64,000 nucleotides of DNA from Burkholderia sp. FERM BP-3421 (GTDB taxonomy: Bacteria > Pseudomonadota > Gammaproteobacteria > Burkholderiales > Burkholderiaceae). Position 1 is the stretch's first letter, and every line of letters starts with the position of its first letter. Of the stretch, positions 10,000 to 18,263 are shown piece by piece. The position numbers and the translations under genes are program-made. The notes under the pieces are model-generated. The model was not told where the DNA came from. It did not search any database and saw only the letters and a program-made list of their open reading frames with translations. The stretch is taken from assembly GCF_028657905.1 (NCBI RefSeq), contig NZ_CP117782.1, positions 124,001-188,000 on the forward strand. The letters are read 5' to 3'.

Positions 10000-10070
10000 A
10001 CTTTTCTTTGTCCCCCAAGGGGACTTCCTTCGGGGCGTCTTGCCAAAGAAAAGTAACCAAAAGAAAGGCG
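10000..10070. repeat. Intergenic element with nested inverted repeats
   Basis: Outer arms ACTTTTCTTTG (10000-10010) and CAAAGAAAAGT (10044-10054) are a perfect 11-bp inverted repeat. Inside is a second perfect hairpin, GTCCCC-caa-GGGGAC at 10010-10024. It is followed by AACCAAAAGAAAGGCG. This CTTTTCTTTG...CAAAGAAAAGTAACCAAAAGAAAG pattern recurs between genes in many beta- and gamma-proteobacteria, where it is often mistaken for coding sequence. It lies between two convergent genes (exporter and glk fusion). The rest of 9912-10321 holds no gene. Confidence 0.6.
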
Positions 10071-10321
10071 TTTTTTAGATCCGAAAATAAGGTGCGATGG
10101 CGTTCAGAGTGGCCCAGCCGTAGCGAGTGGCGTAAGGGCGCAACGGGGATCGGCCCGCGCAGGGTCCGACCATACGCGCCGTAAACGGAGTGGTATACCG
10201 CCCGCAAGCTTCTCCTCGCTGCGCTCGTAGATGGGTGCTTCATGCCGGTGGCTTCGGATTGACTGGTCGGGAATCGACGGTCCGATAACCACGCCCCCCA
10301 AAGCCCCGGCCTGACACACCT

Positions 10322-12238
10322 TCAATCCCGCGCGTTAGACGCGGCCCCATGACTTAACCAATCGAGCACATCCGCGGCCTCGTCATCCGCGCCGGCGCGC
10401 GCCTTCGCTTGCGCCACTGCGTCGCTCAGCTCCGCATCTGGCGACGCGCGCCGAATCGCGACGCCTACCGCGAGAATATCGATCATCAGCAGATGCAGGA
10501 TCCGCGAGATCATCGACAACTGCGACTCCCGCATCTCGATATGATCGGTTTCGAGCGCCACGGTCGCGCGCTTTGCAAGCGGCGTATTGCTCGACGTGAT
10601 CGCGATCACCTTCGCGCCCGCCTGCATCGCGACATCGAGCACGCGCAGCAATTCCGGCGCCCGTCCCGACTTCGACACCGCCACGATCACGTCGCCCGTG
10701 CCGAGCAACGCAGCCGACGCCGCCTGCATGTACAGGTCGCCGTACGCGATGGTCGGAATCCCGAAGCGGAAGAACTTGTAATGCGCGTCCTGCGCGACGA
10801 TGTTCGAATTGCCGAGCCCGTAGAACTCGATCCGCCGGGCGGTGTTGAGGATCTCGATCGCCTGCTCGACCTGCTCGAAGTTCAGGTGCTCGCGCAACTG
10901 CAGGATCGCCGACACGGTGTTGTCGAGCACCTTCGCGCCGAAATCGGTCGCGGTGTCGCCGAGGTGCACCTGGCTGTGGCTCATCGGAATCGTGCCCGTC
11001 AAGCCCGTCGCGAGCTTCAGCTTGAAGTCGGACAACCCCTGGCAGCCGAGCGAGCGGCAGAAGCGGATCACGGTCGGCTGGCTCACGTCGGCCTTGCGCG
11101 CGATGTCGATGATCGGATCGTTGATGATCGAGCGCGGATGGTTGAGCGCGAGATCGGCCACGCGCCGCTCGGCCGGCGTCAGCGCATCGCGCATCTGGCG
11201 GATCCGCTCGAACACCGCCGACGACGCGCCGCCCGTGCGGTTCGACAACTGCTCCGACAGAATCGCCGACACGCCGAGAAACGCCGGATATTCGGCGGTG
11301 ATCAGGTAGGTCGGGATGTTCGCGAGATAGCCTTCGAAACGGCCCTTGGCCTCGAAGCGCGCGCGGAACGGCGAGCGCGTGAACAGCTCGCCGAGCCGCG
11401 GCACCACGCCGCCGCCGATGTAGATGCCGCCCAGCGCGCCGAGCGTCACCGCGAGGTTGCCCGCGAACGCGCCCAGGATCGCGCAGAAGCACTCGACACT
11501 CTCCAGCGCGAGCGCGTCGCCCGCGTGCGCGCGTTCGACGATCTCCGCCGTGTCGACGGTCGTCGCCACCCGCTTCTTGTCGCGCGCGGCGAGCGCGCGA
11601 TAGATGATCTCCATGCCCGGGCCCGCGCACACGCGCTCGAACGACACGTGCGGATACTTCTTGCGCGCGTACTGCAGCACCAGATCCTCCCGCTCGTCCT
11701 GCGGCGCGAACGACGCATGGCCGCCCTCGCTGCCGAGCGCGATCCAGCGGTCGTCGGCCGGAATCAGCCCGGACACGCCGAGCCCGGTGCCCGGGCCGAG
11801 CAGCCCGATCACGCTGTTCTGCCGGCGCGCGCCGCCGCCGACCTGCACGCGCTGCGCATCGGTCAGCCCCGGCAGCGCCATCGCGAGCGCCGTGAAGTCG
11901 TTCACCACCAGCAGCGTGTCGAAGCCCAGCGCGCGGCGCGTCGCCTCGATCGAGAAGCTCCAGTTGTGATTGGTCATGCTGACCTGGTCGCCGTCGACCG
12001 GATTCGCAATCGCGATCGCCGCATGGTTCACGCGGCCGATCTTCACGTCCTTCAGGTACTTGCGGATCGCGTCGGTCAACGTCGGGTAGTCGGCGCCGGG
12101 ATACACGCGGATCTGCGTGATCTCGCCGGGGCCGGTTTCCAGCGCGAAGCGCGCGTTGGTGCCGCCGACATCGGCCAGGAGGCGCGGGCCGTCGGCGTGC
12201 TGACTCGCGGCGGCCTTAGTTTGCACACCAGTAGACAT
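10322..12238 (-). CDS. glk: Glucokinase fused to an RpiR/HexR-type transcription regulator
   Basis: 638 residues in two parts. Residues about 1-335 are a bacterial glucokinase (ATP + glucose to glucose-6-phosphate): LLADVGGTNARF (phosphate loop), catalytic VVNDFTA (Asp114) and LLGPGTGLGVSGL. From about residue 345 on is an RpiR-type regulator: an N-terminal helix-turn-helix with VSQPTVIRFCRSLGCQGL, then a SIS sugar-phosphate-binding domain with IEFYGLGNSNIVA and VIVAVSKSGRAPELL. The arrangement is known in Burkholderia, where free HexR is replaced by this fusion. Substrate, product and regulator are thus in one chain. Start ATG 12236-12238 overlaps the end of pgl by 23 bases, so the two are translationally linked. 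Confidence 0.93.
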   Translation of the reverse strand: MSTGVQTKAAASQHADGPRLLADVGGTNARFALETGPGEITQIRVYPGADYPTLTDAIRKYLKDVKIGRVNHAAIAIANPVDGDQVSMTNHNWSFSIEATRRALGFDTLLVVNDFTALAMALPGLTDAQRVQVGGGARRQNSVIGLLGPGTGLGVSGLIPADDRWIALGSEGGHASFAPQDEREDLVLQYARKKYPHVSFERVCAGPGMEIIYRALAARDKKRVATTVDTAEIVERAHAGDALALESVECFCAILGAFAGNLAVTLGALGGIYIGGGVVPRLGELFTRSPFRARFEAKGRFEGYLANIPTYLITAEYPAFLGVSAILSEQLSNRTGGASSAVFERIRQMRDALTPAERRVADLALNHPRSIINDPIIDIARKADVSQPTVIRFCRSLGCQGLSDFKLKLATGLTGTIPMSHSQVHLGDTATDFGAKVLDNTVSAILQLREHLNFEQVEQAIEILNTARRIEFYGLGNSNIVAQDAHYKFFRFGIPTIAYGDLYMQAASAALLGTGDVIVAVSKSGRAPELLRVLDVAMQAGAKVIAITSSNTPLAKRATVALETDHIEMRESQLSMISRILHLLMIDILAVGVAIRRASPDAELSDAVAQAKARAGADDEAADVLDWLSHGAASNARD

Positions 12239-12896
12239 CGAGCTTGATCCCCTTGTCGTTGGCCAGTTGCGAGATGGCGTTCCGCTGCGGCGCGGCCGCC
12301 GCAGCGTCGAGCACCGCGCGCTTGCGTTCACCCGCGATCAGCAGGAACAGCCGGTCGATGCGCTTGAGCGCGTCGAGCGACAGGCTCACGCGCGCGTGCG
12401 GCGCGGCCCCCGGATGCACGGCGACCCAGCGCTCGGGCGTCGTGGTCGCGTGGCTCCATTCGGGCGCATCGGCGAAGATCGACGCGGTATGCCCGTCCTC
12501 GCCCATGCCGAGCACGGCGACCTGCGGCAGCCGGTAGGCGGCGTTCGCGTTGAGCGCGGCGACGTGCGCGTCGAGCGCCGCGTGCGTGTCGACGAGCGGC
12601 AGGAAGCGCGCCGCCGACGCGGCGCCCTGCAGCAGCGTGTCGCGCACGAGCTGCGCGTTGCTGGCCGGATCGGTGTCGGGCACCCAGCGGTCGTCGACCA
12701 GCGTGACGTCGACCCGCGACCAGTCGAGCGCAATGCCCGACAGCGCCTGCAGGAACGGACGCGGGCTGGTGCCGCCGGACACGGCGAGCGTCGCGCCGGC
12801 CGGTTGCGCGAGCGTCGCGGCAAGCGCCGCGCCGACGGCTTGCGCGAGCGCGTCGGACTGGGCGCGCGGGCTTTCGAAAGCGTGAACCTCGATCAC
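12216..12896 (-). CDS. pgl: 6-phosphogluconolactonase
   Basis: 226 residues. Hydrolyses 6-phosphogluconolactone to 6-phosphogluconate, the step after Zwf. Seen: ATLAVSGGTSPRPFLQAL (sugar-phosphate site), the conserved VDVTLVDDRWVPDTDPASN loop, and VAVLGMGEDGHTASIFAD with the catalytic histidine. Lies between zwf (82-base gap) and the glk fusion (overlap) on one transcript. Confidence 0.95.
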   Translation of the reverse strand: MIEVHAFESPRAQSDALAQAVGAALAATLAQPAGATLAVSGGTSPRPFLQALSGIALDWSRVDVTLVDDRWVPDTDPASNAQLVRDTLLQGAASAARFLPLVDTHAALDAHVAALNANAAYRLPQVAVLGMGEDGHTASIFADAPEWSHATTTPERWVAVHPGAAPHARVSLSLDALKRIDRLFLLIAGERKRAVLDAAAAAPQRNAISQLANDKGIKLDVYWCAN

Positions 12897-12978
12897 TTCT
12901 CCTCCAGGCTGCTTTTATTGAATTCGGTGGGGACGGCAGGACGGGGCGCGCGCGGCGGGGCGGCCGCGCGCCGCGCCG

Positions 12979-14448
12979 TCAGTTTTCCTCTTCGAGCCAG
13001 CAGGTGCCGTGCTGCGCGAGCATCGCGCTCGCGGCGGCCGGCCCCCAGGTGCCCGCCGCATACGGCTTGGGCGGCTTCAGCGATTGCGACCACTCGTTGA
13101 GGATCGGCTCGACCCAGCGCCAGGCGGCTTCCTGCTCGTCGCGCCGCACGAACAGCGCGAGGCGGCCGTTGATCACGTCGAGCAGCAGGCGCTGGTACGC
13201 CTCCATCTGGCCTTCCTTGAAGAACTGGTCGAACGCGAGATCGAGGTGCACGCTCGCGAGGTTCATCCCTTCGCCGGGCTGCTTCGCCAGGCAGTACAGG
13301 CGGATCGTCTCGTTCGGCTGCAGGCGGATCACGAGCCGGTTCGCGCCGGGGCGCAGCGCGGTCGGACCGAGCGCCGAATGCGGGACCGGCCGGAAATTGA
13401 CGACGATCTCCGCCACCCGCTCGGCGAGCCGCTTGCCGGTGCGCAGGAAGAACGGCACGCCCGCCCAGCGCCAGTTCTCGATCTCGACCTTGAGCGCGAC
13501 GAAGGTCTCGGTCGCGCTGTCGGGCTTCACGCCGGGCTCGGTCGCGTAGCCGGGCACCTGCGCGCCCTTGATCACGCCCGCGTGATACTGGCCGCGCACG
13601 GCGACCTTGCCGATGTCGCGCGGATCGATCGGCTTCAGCGCGCGCAGCACGCGCAGCTTCTCGTCGCGCACGGAGTCGGAATCCATCGAGTGCGGCGGCT
13701 CCATCGCGACGATCGACAGCAGCTGCAGCAGGTGGTTCTGCACCATGTCGCGCAGCGCGCCGGTATTGTCATAGAAATCGCCGCGCGCCTCGACGCCCAG
13801 CTCCTCCGCGATCGTGATCTGGATGCTCTCGACCCACTCGCGCCGCCACATCGGTTCGAACAGCGCATTGCCGAAGCGCAGCGCGAGCAGGTTCTGCACC
13901 GGCTCCTTGCCGAGGTAGTGGTCGATCCGGTAGATCTGGTCTTCCGCGAAGATCTCGCCGACCGCGTCGTTGATCGCGTTCGACGAGCGCAGGTCGTAGC
14001 CGAGCGGCTTTTCCAGCACGATGCGCGCGCCTTCGTTCAGGCCGACCGCGGCCAGCGCCTTGCAGATCGGCTCGAACAGCGACGGGCCGGTCGCGAGGTA
14101 GAACACCCGGATGCCCGACAGTTCGGCCACCGTGTCGCGCAACAGTTCGTAGTCCTCGGCGCGGCCGAGGTCCAGCTTCACGTAGACGATGCGCTCGAGG
14201 AAGCTGCGCCAGGTGGCGTCGTCGAACGCGGCGCCCGCGGCCTTCGCCGCGTGCGGCTTCACGCGCTCCTCGACCCATTCCAGATAGCCGTTCCGATCCG
14301 CCGCATGGCGGGCCACCGCGACGATCCTGCCGGTCTCGGACAGCATCTTCGAGCGATGCGCCTCGTACAGCGCCGGAAGGATCTTGCGCATCGACAAATC
14401 GCCGGTGCCGCCGAAAAGAACGAAGGTGAAGCTGGAATCGGTATGCAT
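12979..14448 (-). CDS. zwf: Glucose-6-phosphate 1-dehydrogenase
   Basis: 489 residues, full length. Oxidises glucose-6-phosphate to the lactone with NADP+ (entry to the pentose-phosphate and Entner-Doudoroff routes). Seen: the dinucleotide motif FGGTGDLSMRK (12-22), LEKPLGYD, and the active-site peptide RIDHYLGK (174-181), plus FVALKVEIENWRWAGVPF. First gene of zwf-pgl-glk. Its promoter shares a palindromic site with the divergent sugar transporter. Confidence 0.97.
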   Translation of the reverse strand: MHTDSSFTFVLFGGTGDLSMRKILPALYEAHRSKMLSETGRIVAVARHAADRNGYLEWVEERVKPHAAKAAGAAFDDATWRSFLERIVYVKLDLGRAEDYELLRDTVAELSGIRVFYLATGPSLFEPICKALAAVGLNEGARIVLEKPLGYDLRSSNAINDAVGEIFAEDQIYRIDHYLGKEPVQNLLALRFGNALFEPMWRREWVESIQITIAEELGVEARGDFYDNTGALRDMVQNHLLQLLSIVAMEPPHSMDSDSVRDEKLRVLRALKPIDPRDIGKVAVRGQYHAGVIKGAQVPGYATEPGVKPDSATETFVALKVEIENWRWAGVPFFLRTGKRLAERVAEIVVNFRPVPHSALGPTALRPGANRLVIRLQPNETIRLYCLAKQPGEGMNLASVHLDLAFDQFFKEGQMEAYQRLLLDVINGRLALFVRRDEQEAAWRWVEPILNEWSQSLKPPKPYAAGTWGPAAASAMLAQHGTCWLEEEN

Positions 14449-14505
14449 GTGTCTCCGCCGGGTTCGGGTGGCCGCTGAGCAAGCCGTAGTGCGATAAAAA
14501 TATTT

Positions 14506-14534
14506 TTGACACTGAATTGTAGTTTAACTACAAT
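14506..14534 (+). promoter_or_regulatory. Sigma-70 promoter of the sugar ABC transporter
   Basis: -35 TTGACA at 14506-14511, 17-bp spacer, -10 TACAAT at 14529-14534. The spacer and -10 lie in the HexR-like palindrome, so binding would block RNA polymerase. Transcription would begin near 14541, leaving a leader of about 385 bases before the binding-protein gene. Confidence 0.7.
14516..14534. promoter_or_regulatory. HexR-like operator palindrome
   Basis: ATTGTAGTTTAACTACAAT: two perfect 9-bp arms around one central base. It matches the HexR (RpiR family) operator pattern TTGTARTWWWAYTACAA known from proteobacterial sugar regulons. It lies between zwf and the sugar transporter genes and covers the -10 elements of both predicted divergent promoters. 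The regulator half of the glk fusion, three genes away, is the obvious candidate to bind it. Confidence 0.8.
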
Positions 14535-14543
14535 CCGCCGCAA
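14516..14543 (-). promoter_or_regulatory. Predicted zwf promoter
   Basis: On the minus strand: -35 TTGCGG (14543-14538), 16-bp spacer, -10 TACAAT (14521-14516). The -10 is the other arm of the same palindrome, so one bound protein could repress both directions. Leader to the zwf ATG is about 60 bases. The -35 is a weaker match than that of the opposing promoter. Confidence 0.5.
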
Positions 14544-14924
14544 GGGGTAGCACCCAGCCGAAGAAAAAAGAAGCGCTCGGTACAAAGAGCGCATTCGTCG
14601 GTCGGGGCATGCGGCGCGCGAGGCGCGCCGAGTGTGGATGTTATCGGACATTGGTGGTGCGCATGGTTGACGCCGCGTGTCGCTGCGCCCCTGGCCCGAG
14701 CCGCGCCCCGCGTCGAAGGCCAGAATCAGAAGAGGAGACATATCGTTGAAGCGCGAGTCACTCAGTTCTTGAGAGCCCCCGGCCGGCATCGGCCCGCACG
14801 CATCGCCGCATGGCCTGCGTCGTTCGCGGCTCGGTTCCCCCCGGTTTCCCGTCTGTCCTGTAGCAAGCCGGCTTTCGCCTGGCGTGAAAGCCTTACGAGT
14901 TGATTCATCTGGAGGAGATAAGTA
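14541..14924 (+). other. Long untranslated leader of the sugar transporter genes
   Basis: About 385 bases between the predicted start of transcription and the binding-protein ATG. No convincing gene is present; an 89-codon open frame at 14634-14903 lacks a good ribosome site and looks random. A GC-rich inverted repeat lies near 14600-14620. Just before the gene is a strong ribosome site (GGAGGAG, 14911-14917). Confidence 0.45.
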
Positions 14925-16172
14925 ATGAAAGTTCGCGCGATCATGGGCGCGCTGTGCGCCGCGGGTCTGATGTTCGGCGCCGCGGCGGCGCAGGCGGCGG
15001 AGAACGTCACGGTGCTGCACTGGTGGACGTCGGGCGGTGAATCGAAGGCCGTCGGCGTGCTGAAGGACGACCTGCAGAAGCAGGGCTACGTGTGGAAGGA
15101 TTTCGCGGTCGCGGGCGGCGCAGGCGCCGCGGCGATGACCGCGCTGAAGACCAAGGTGATCAGCGGCGACGCGCCGTCGGCCGCGCAGATCAAGGGCCCG
15201 CTGATCCAGGATTGGGCGGACCAGGGCGTGCTCGTCAACATCGATCCGGCCACGGCCGACTGGAAGCAGAACCTGCCGCCCGAGATCGACAAGATCATCA
15301 AGTACAAGGGCAACTACGTCGCCGCGCCGTTCTCGGTGCACCGCGTGAACTGGCTCTACATCAACAAGGCGGCGCTCGACAAGATCGGCGCCAAGGTGCC
15401 GACCACCTGGCCTGAATTCTTCCAGGTCGCCGACAAGCTCAAGGCGGCCGGGATCCAGCCGGTCGCGATGGGCGGCCAGCCGTGGCAGGACCTGACGCTG
15501 TGGGAGGACGTGGTGCTGTCGCAGGGCCCGGCGTTCTACAGGAAGGCGCTGGTCGACCTCGACCAGGCCACGCTGACCTCGCCGCAAATGCTCGACGTGT
15601 TCAACACGGTGCGCCGGATCCAGGGCTACTTCGACAACGGCCGCAACGGCCGCGACTGGAACCTGGCGACCGCGATGGTCATCAATGGCAAGGCCGGCAT
15701 GCAGTTCATGGGCGACTGGGCGAAGGGCGAGTTCGAGAACGCCGGCAAGAAGGCGGGCAAGGACTACATCTGCGCGGCGGTGCCGGGCACCGCGAACGCC
15801 TACACGTTCAACGTCGACTCGTTCGTGTTCTTCCAGCAGAAGGGCGCGAAGACCCCGACCCCGGGCCAGGTCGCGCTCGCCAAGACCATCATGACGCCGG
15901 ACTTCCAGGAGCAGTTCAGCCTGCTGAAGGGCTCGGTGCCGGTGCGCCTCGGCGTGAAGATGGACAAGTTCGACGATTGCGCGAAGAAGTCCTATGCCGA
16001 CGAGCAGACGGCGATCAAGTCGGGCGGCTTCGTGCCGTCGCTCGCGCACGGCATGGCGCAGAACGACGCCACGGCGGGCGCGATCACCGACGTCGTCACG
16101 AAGTTCATGAACTCGTCGCAGGATTCGAAGAGCGCGGTGGCCGCGCTCGCGAAGGCCGCGAAGGTGAAGTGA
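14925..16172 (+). CDS. Sugar ABC transporter, periplasmic binding protein
   Basis: 415 residues with a signal peptide (MKVRAIMGALCAAGLMFGAAAAQA, cut near residue 24). Family 1 solute-binding protein. The start of the mature protein, NVTVLHWWTSGGESKAV, and GNYVAAPFSVHRVNWLYINK, TWPEFFQVADKLKAAGIQPVA and GMQFMGDWAKGEF are typical of the glucose/mannose-binding proteins of the GtsA type. The position next to zwf, pgl and glk supports glucose as the main ligand. Strong GGAGGAG ribosome site. First gene of the transporter operon. Confidence 0.9.
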   Translation: MKVRAIMGALCAAGLMFGAAAAQAAENVTVLHWWTSGGESKAVGVLKDDLQKQGYVWKDFAVAGGAGAAAMTALKTKVISGDAPSAAQIKGPLIQDWADQGVLVNIDPATADWKQNLPPEIDKIIKYKGNYVAAPFSVHRVNWLYINKAALDKIGAKVPTTWPEFFQVADKLKAAGIQPVAMGGQPWQDLTLWEDVVLSQGPAFYRKALVDLDQATLTSPQMLDVFNTVRRIQGYFDNGRNGRDWNLATAMVINGKAGMQFMGDWAKGEFENAGKKAGKDYICAAVPGTANAYTFNVDSFVFFQQKGAKTPTPGQVALAKTIMTPDFQEQFSLLKGSVPVRLGVKMDKFDDCAKKSYADEQTAIKSGGFVPSLAHGMAQNDATAGAITDVVTKFMNSSQDSKSAVAALAKAAKVK

Positions 16173-16179
16173 TCCGGCG

Positions 16180-16220
16180 CCCGCCGCGTCCGGCCGCCTG
16201 TGCGCGCCGGACGCGGCGGG
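16180..16220 (+). other. Strong hairpin after the binding-protein gene
   Basis: Perfect 15-bp inverted repeat (16180-16194 with 16206-16220) with an 11-base loop, 7 bases after the stop codon, and no T-run. It probably protects the 3' end of the binding-protein message so that more of it is made than of the permeases, as is common in ABC operons. Confidence 0.6.
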
Positions 16221-16314
16221 GCTTGCCGCAGCGGGCCGTGGCCGGCCCGCGCCGTACCCGCCGTCCGTCCCGGCTCGCGCCGGGCAGGCGCTCTTGCTCC
16301 AGGAGTCGAAACAA

Positions 16315-17262
16315 GTGGCTGCCCCTCTTAGCGGAAATCGCGGCACCGGACCCAGCGCGGGCGACGCGCCTCGCACGTCGCCGCTGTCGGCCTTCGCCGA
16401 CCGCTGGATTCCGAAGCTGGTGCTCGCACCCAGCATCGCGATCGCCGTGGTGTTCATCTACGGCTTCATCATCGTCACGGGCTACCTGTCGCTGACCAAC
16501 TCGCGACTGCTGCCCAACTACGAATTCGACGGCTTCGGCCGCTACACCGACCTGTTCCAGAACGACGTCTGGTGGACCTCGGCCGCGAATCTCGGCTGGT
16601 TCGGCATTCCGTTCATCGCGATCTGCGTGGCGCTGGGCCTGTTCCTCGCCATCCTGCTCGATCAGAAGATCCGCAACGAAGGCGCGCTGCGCGCGGTGTT
16701 CCTGTATCCGATGGCGCTGTCGTTCATCGTCACGGGCACCGCCTGGCAGTGGATCCTGAATCCCGGCCTCGGGCTCGAGAAGGTCATGCACGACTGGGGC
16801 TTCGCGAACTTCTCGTTCGGCTGGCTCGACGATCCGGACAAGGCGATCTTCTGCGTGGTGATCGCGGCCGTGTGGCAGTCGACCGGCTTCGTGATGGCGC
16901 TGTTCCTGGCCGGCCTGCGCGGCGTCGACGCCGAGATCTTCAAGGCGGCCCAGGTCGACGGCGCGACGCTGCCGACCATCTACCGCAAGATCGTGATCCC
17001 GAGTATGCGCCCGGTGTTCTTCTCGGTGCTGCTGATCCTCTGCCACATCACGATCAAGACCTTCGACCTCGTCGTCGCGCTGACGGCGGGCGGGCCGGGC
17101 ACGTCCTCGTCGCTGCCCGCGATGTTCATGTACACGTTTTCGTTCAACCGCGGGCAACTGGGCCTCGGCGCGGCGTCGTCGGTGATGATGCTCGCGACGG
17201 TGGTCGCGGTGCTCGTGCCGCTCATGTATCTGGAATCGAGGAGCACCCGCAATGCAGCCTAA
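16315..17262 (+). CDS. Sugar ABC transporter permease (MalF/UgpA type)
   Basis: 315-residue inner-membrane protein with six likely helices. The cytoplasmic coupling loop (EAA motif) is visible as EIFKAAQVDGATLPTIYRKI, and ALRAVFLYPMALSFIVTGTAW fits family 1 sugar permeases. I chose the GTG at 16315 because AGGAG at 16301-16305 sits nine bases before it; a TTG at 16294 would add seven residues but has no ribosome site. Its last 11 bases overlap the next permease gene. Confidence 0.88.
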   Translation: MAAPLSGNRGTGPSAGDAPRTSPLSAFADRWIPKLVLAPSIAIAVVFIYGFIIVTGYLSLTNSRLLPNYEFDGFGRYTDLFQNDVWWTSAANLGWFGIPFIAICVALGLFLAILLDQKIRNEGALRAVFLYPMALSFIVTGTAWQWILNPGLGLEKVMHDWGFANFSFGWLDDPDKAIFCVVIAAVWQSTGFVMALFLAGLRGVDAEIFKAAQVDGATLPTIYRKIVIPSMRPVFFSVLLILCHITIKTFDLVVALTAGGPGTSSSLPAMFMYTFSFNRGQLGLGAASSVMMLATVVAVLVPLMYLESRSTRNAA

Positions 17263-18109
17263 GATGACGATCAGCCGGGCGGTCATCTACGCGGCGCTGA
17301 TCCTGTTCGCGCTGTACTTCCTGTTCCCGATCTACGTGATGCTGTCGACCTCGTTCAAGGATCTCGACCAGCTGCGCACCGGCAACCTGCTGACGCCGCC
17401 GTCGCACTGGACCGTCGATCCGTGGCTCAAGGCCTGGAGCGGCGCCTGCACCGGCGTGCGCTGCGACGGCATGAAGCCGTTCTTCTTCAACTCGATCAAG
17501 ATGGTGATCCCGGCGGTGCTGATCTCGTCGCTGGTCGGCGCGTTCAACGGCTACGTGCTGACCCACTGGCGCTTTCGCGGCGCGGATGCGCTGTTCACGA
17601 TGCTGCTCGTCGGCTGCTTCATCCCGTTCCAGGTGATCCTGCTGCCGATGGCGCGCGTGCAGGGCTACCTCGGCCTCGCCAACACGACGACGGGCCTCGT
17701 GCTCGTGCACGTGGTGTACGGGATCGCGTTCACGACGATGTTCTTCCGAAACTTCTACGTGAGCGTGCCGGCGGAACTCGTGAAGGCCGCGCGCATCGAC
17801 GGCGCGGGCTTCTTCACGATCTTCACGAAGATCCTGATGCCGGTGTCGCTGCCGATCTTCATGGTGTGCCTGATCTGGCAGTTCACGCAGATCTGGAATG
17901 ACTTCCTGTTCGGGATCGTGTTCTCCGGCGTCGATTCGATGCCGATCACGGTGGCGCTGAACAACCTCGTCAACACGTCGACGGGCGTGAAGGAATACAA
18001 CGTCGACATGGCGGGCGCGATCATCGCCGCGCTGCCGACGCTGCTCGTGTACGTGGTCGCCGGCCGCTACTTCGTGCGCGGCTTGACGGCGGGGGCGGTG
18101 AAGGGATAG
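17252..18109 (+). CDS. Sugar ABC transporter permease (MalG/UgpE type)
   Basis: 285 residues, about six membrane helices. Starts MQPKMTISRAVIYAALILFA with the first helix at about 10-30. The coupling motif is ELVKAARIDGAGFFTIFTKI. An unusual short insertion with two cysteines (SGACTGVRCDG) lies in the first periplasmic loop; this is seen in GtsC-like permeases. Partner of the preceding permease, with which it overlaps by 11 bases. Confidence 0.88.
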   Translation: MQPKMTISRAVIYAALILFALYFLFPIYVMLSTSFKDLDQLRTGNLLTPPSHWTVDPWLKAWSGACTGVRCDGMKPFFFNSIKMVIPAVLISSLVGAFNGYVLTHWRFRGADALFTMLLVGCFIPFQVILLPMARVQGYLGLANTTTGLVLVHVVYGIAFTTMFFRNFYVSVPAELVKAARIDGAGFFTIFTKILMPVSLPIFMVCLIWQFTQIWNDFLFGIVFSGVDSMPITVALNNLVNTSTGVKEYNVDMAGAIIAALPTLLVYVVAGRYFVRGLTAGAVKG

Positions 18110-18117
18110 GCCGGATG

Positions 18118-18144
18118 CCCGCCGCGCGCGCGTCGCGCGGCGGG
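18118..18144 (+). other. Intergenic hairpin within the ABC operon
   Basis: Perfect 11-bp inverted repeat CCCGCCGCGCG / CGCGCGGCGGG with a 5-base loop, just after the second permease gene and without a T-run. Likely an mRNA-stabilising or partial attenuating structure before the ATPase gene. Confidence 0.45.
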
Positions 18145-18263
18145 ACTTGCATGGGACCGGGGCCGGCGCCGCAACGCCGACCCTGATCGACAGCGTTGCA
18201 TGGGATCGGCGTGAAGCGCGACAGCACGCACGCCGGTCGACATATAGACAGAGGATTCACAGC

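Noticed and set aside
14634..14903. 89-codon open frame in the transporter leader
   Set aside because: No ribosome site and random-looking composition; overlaps the region just before the true gene.
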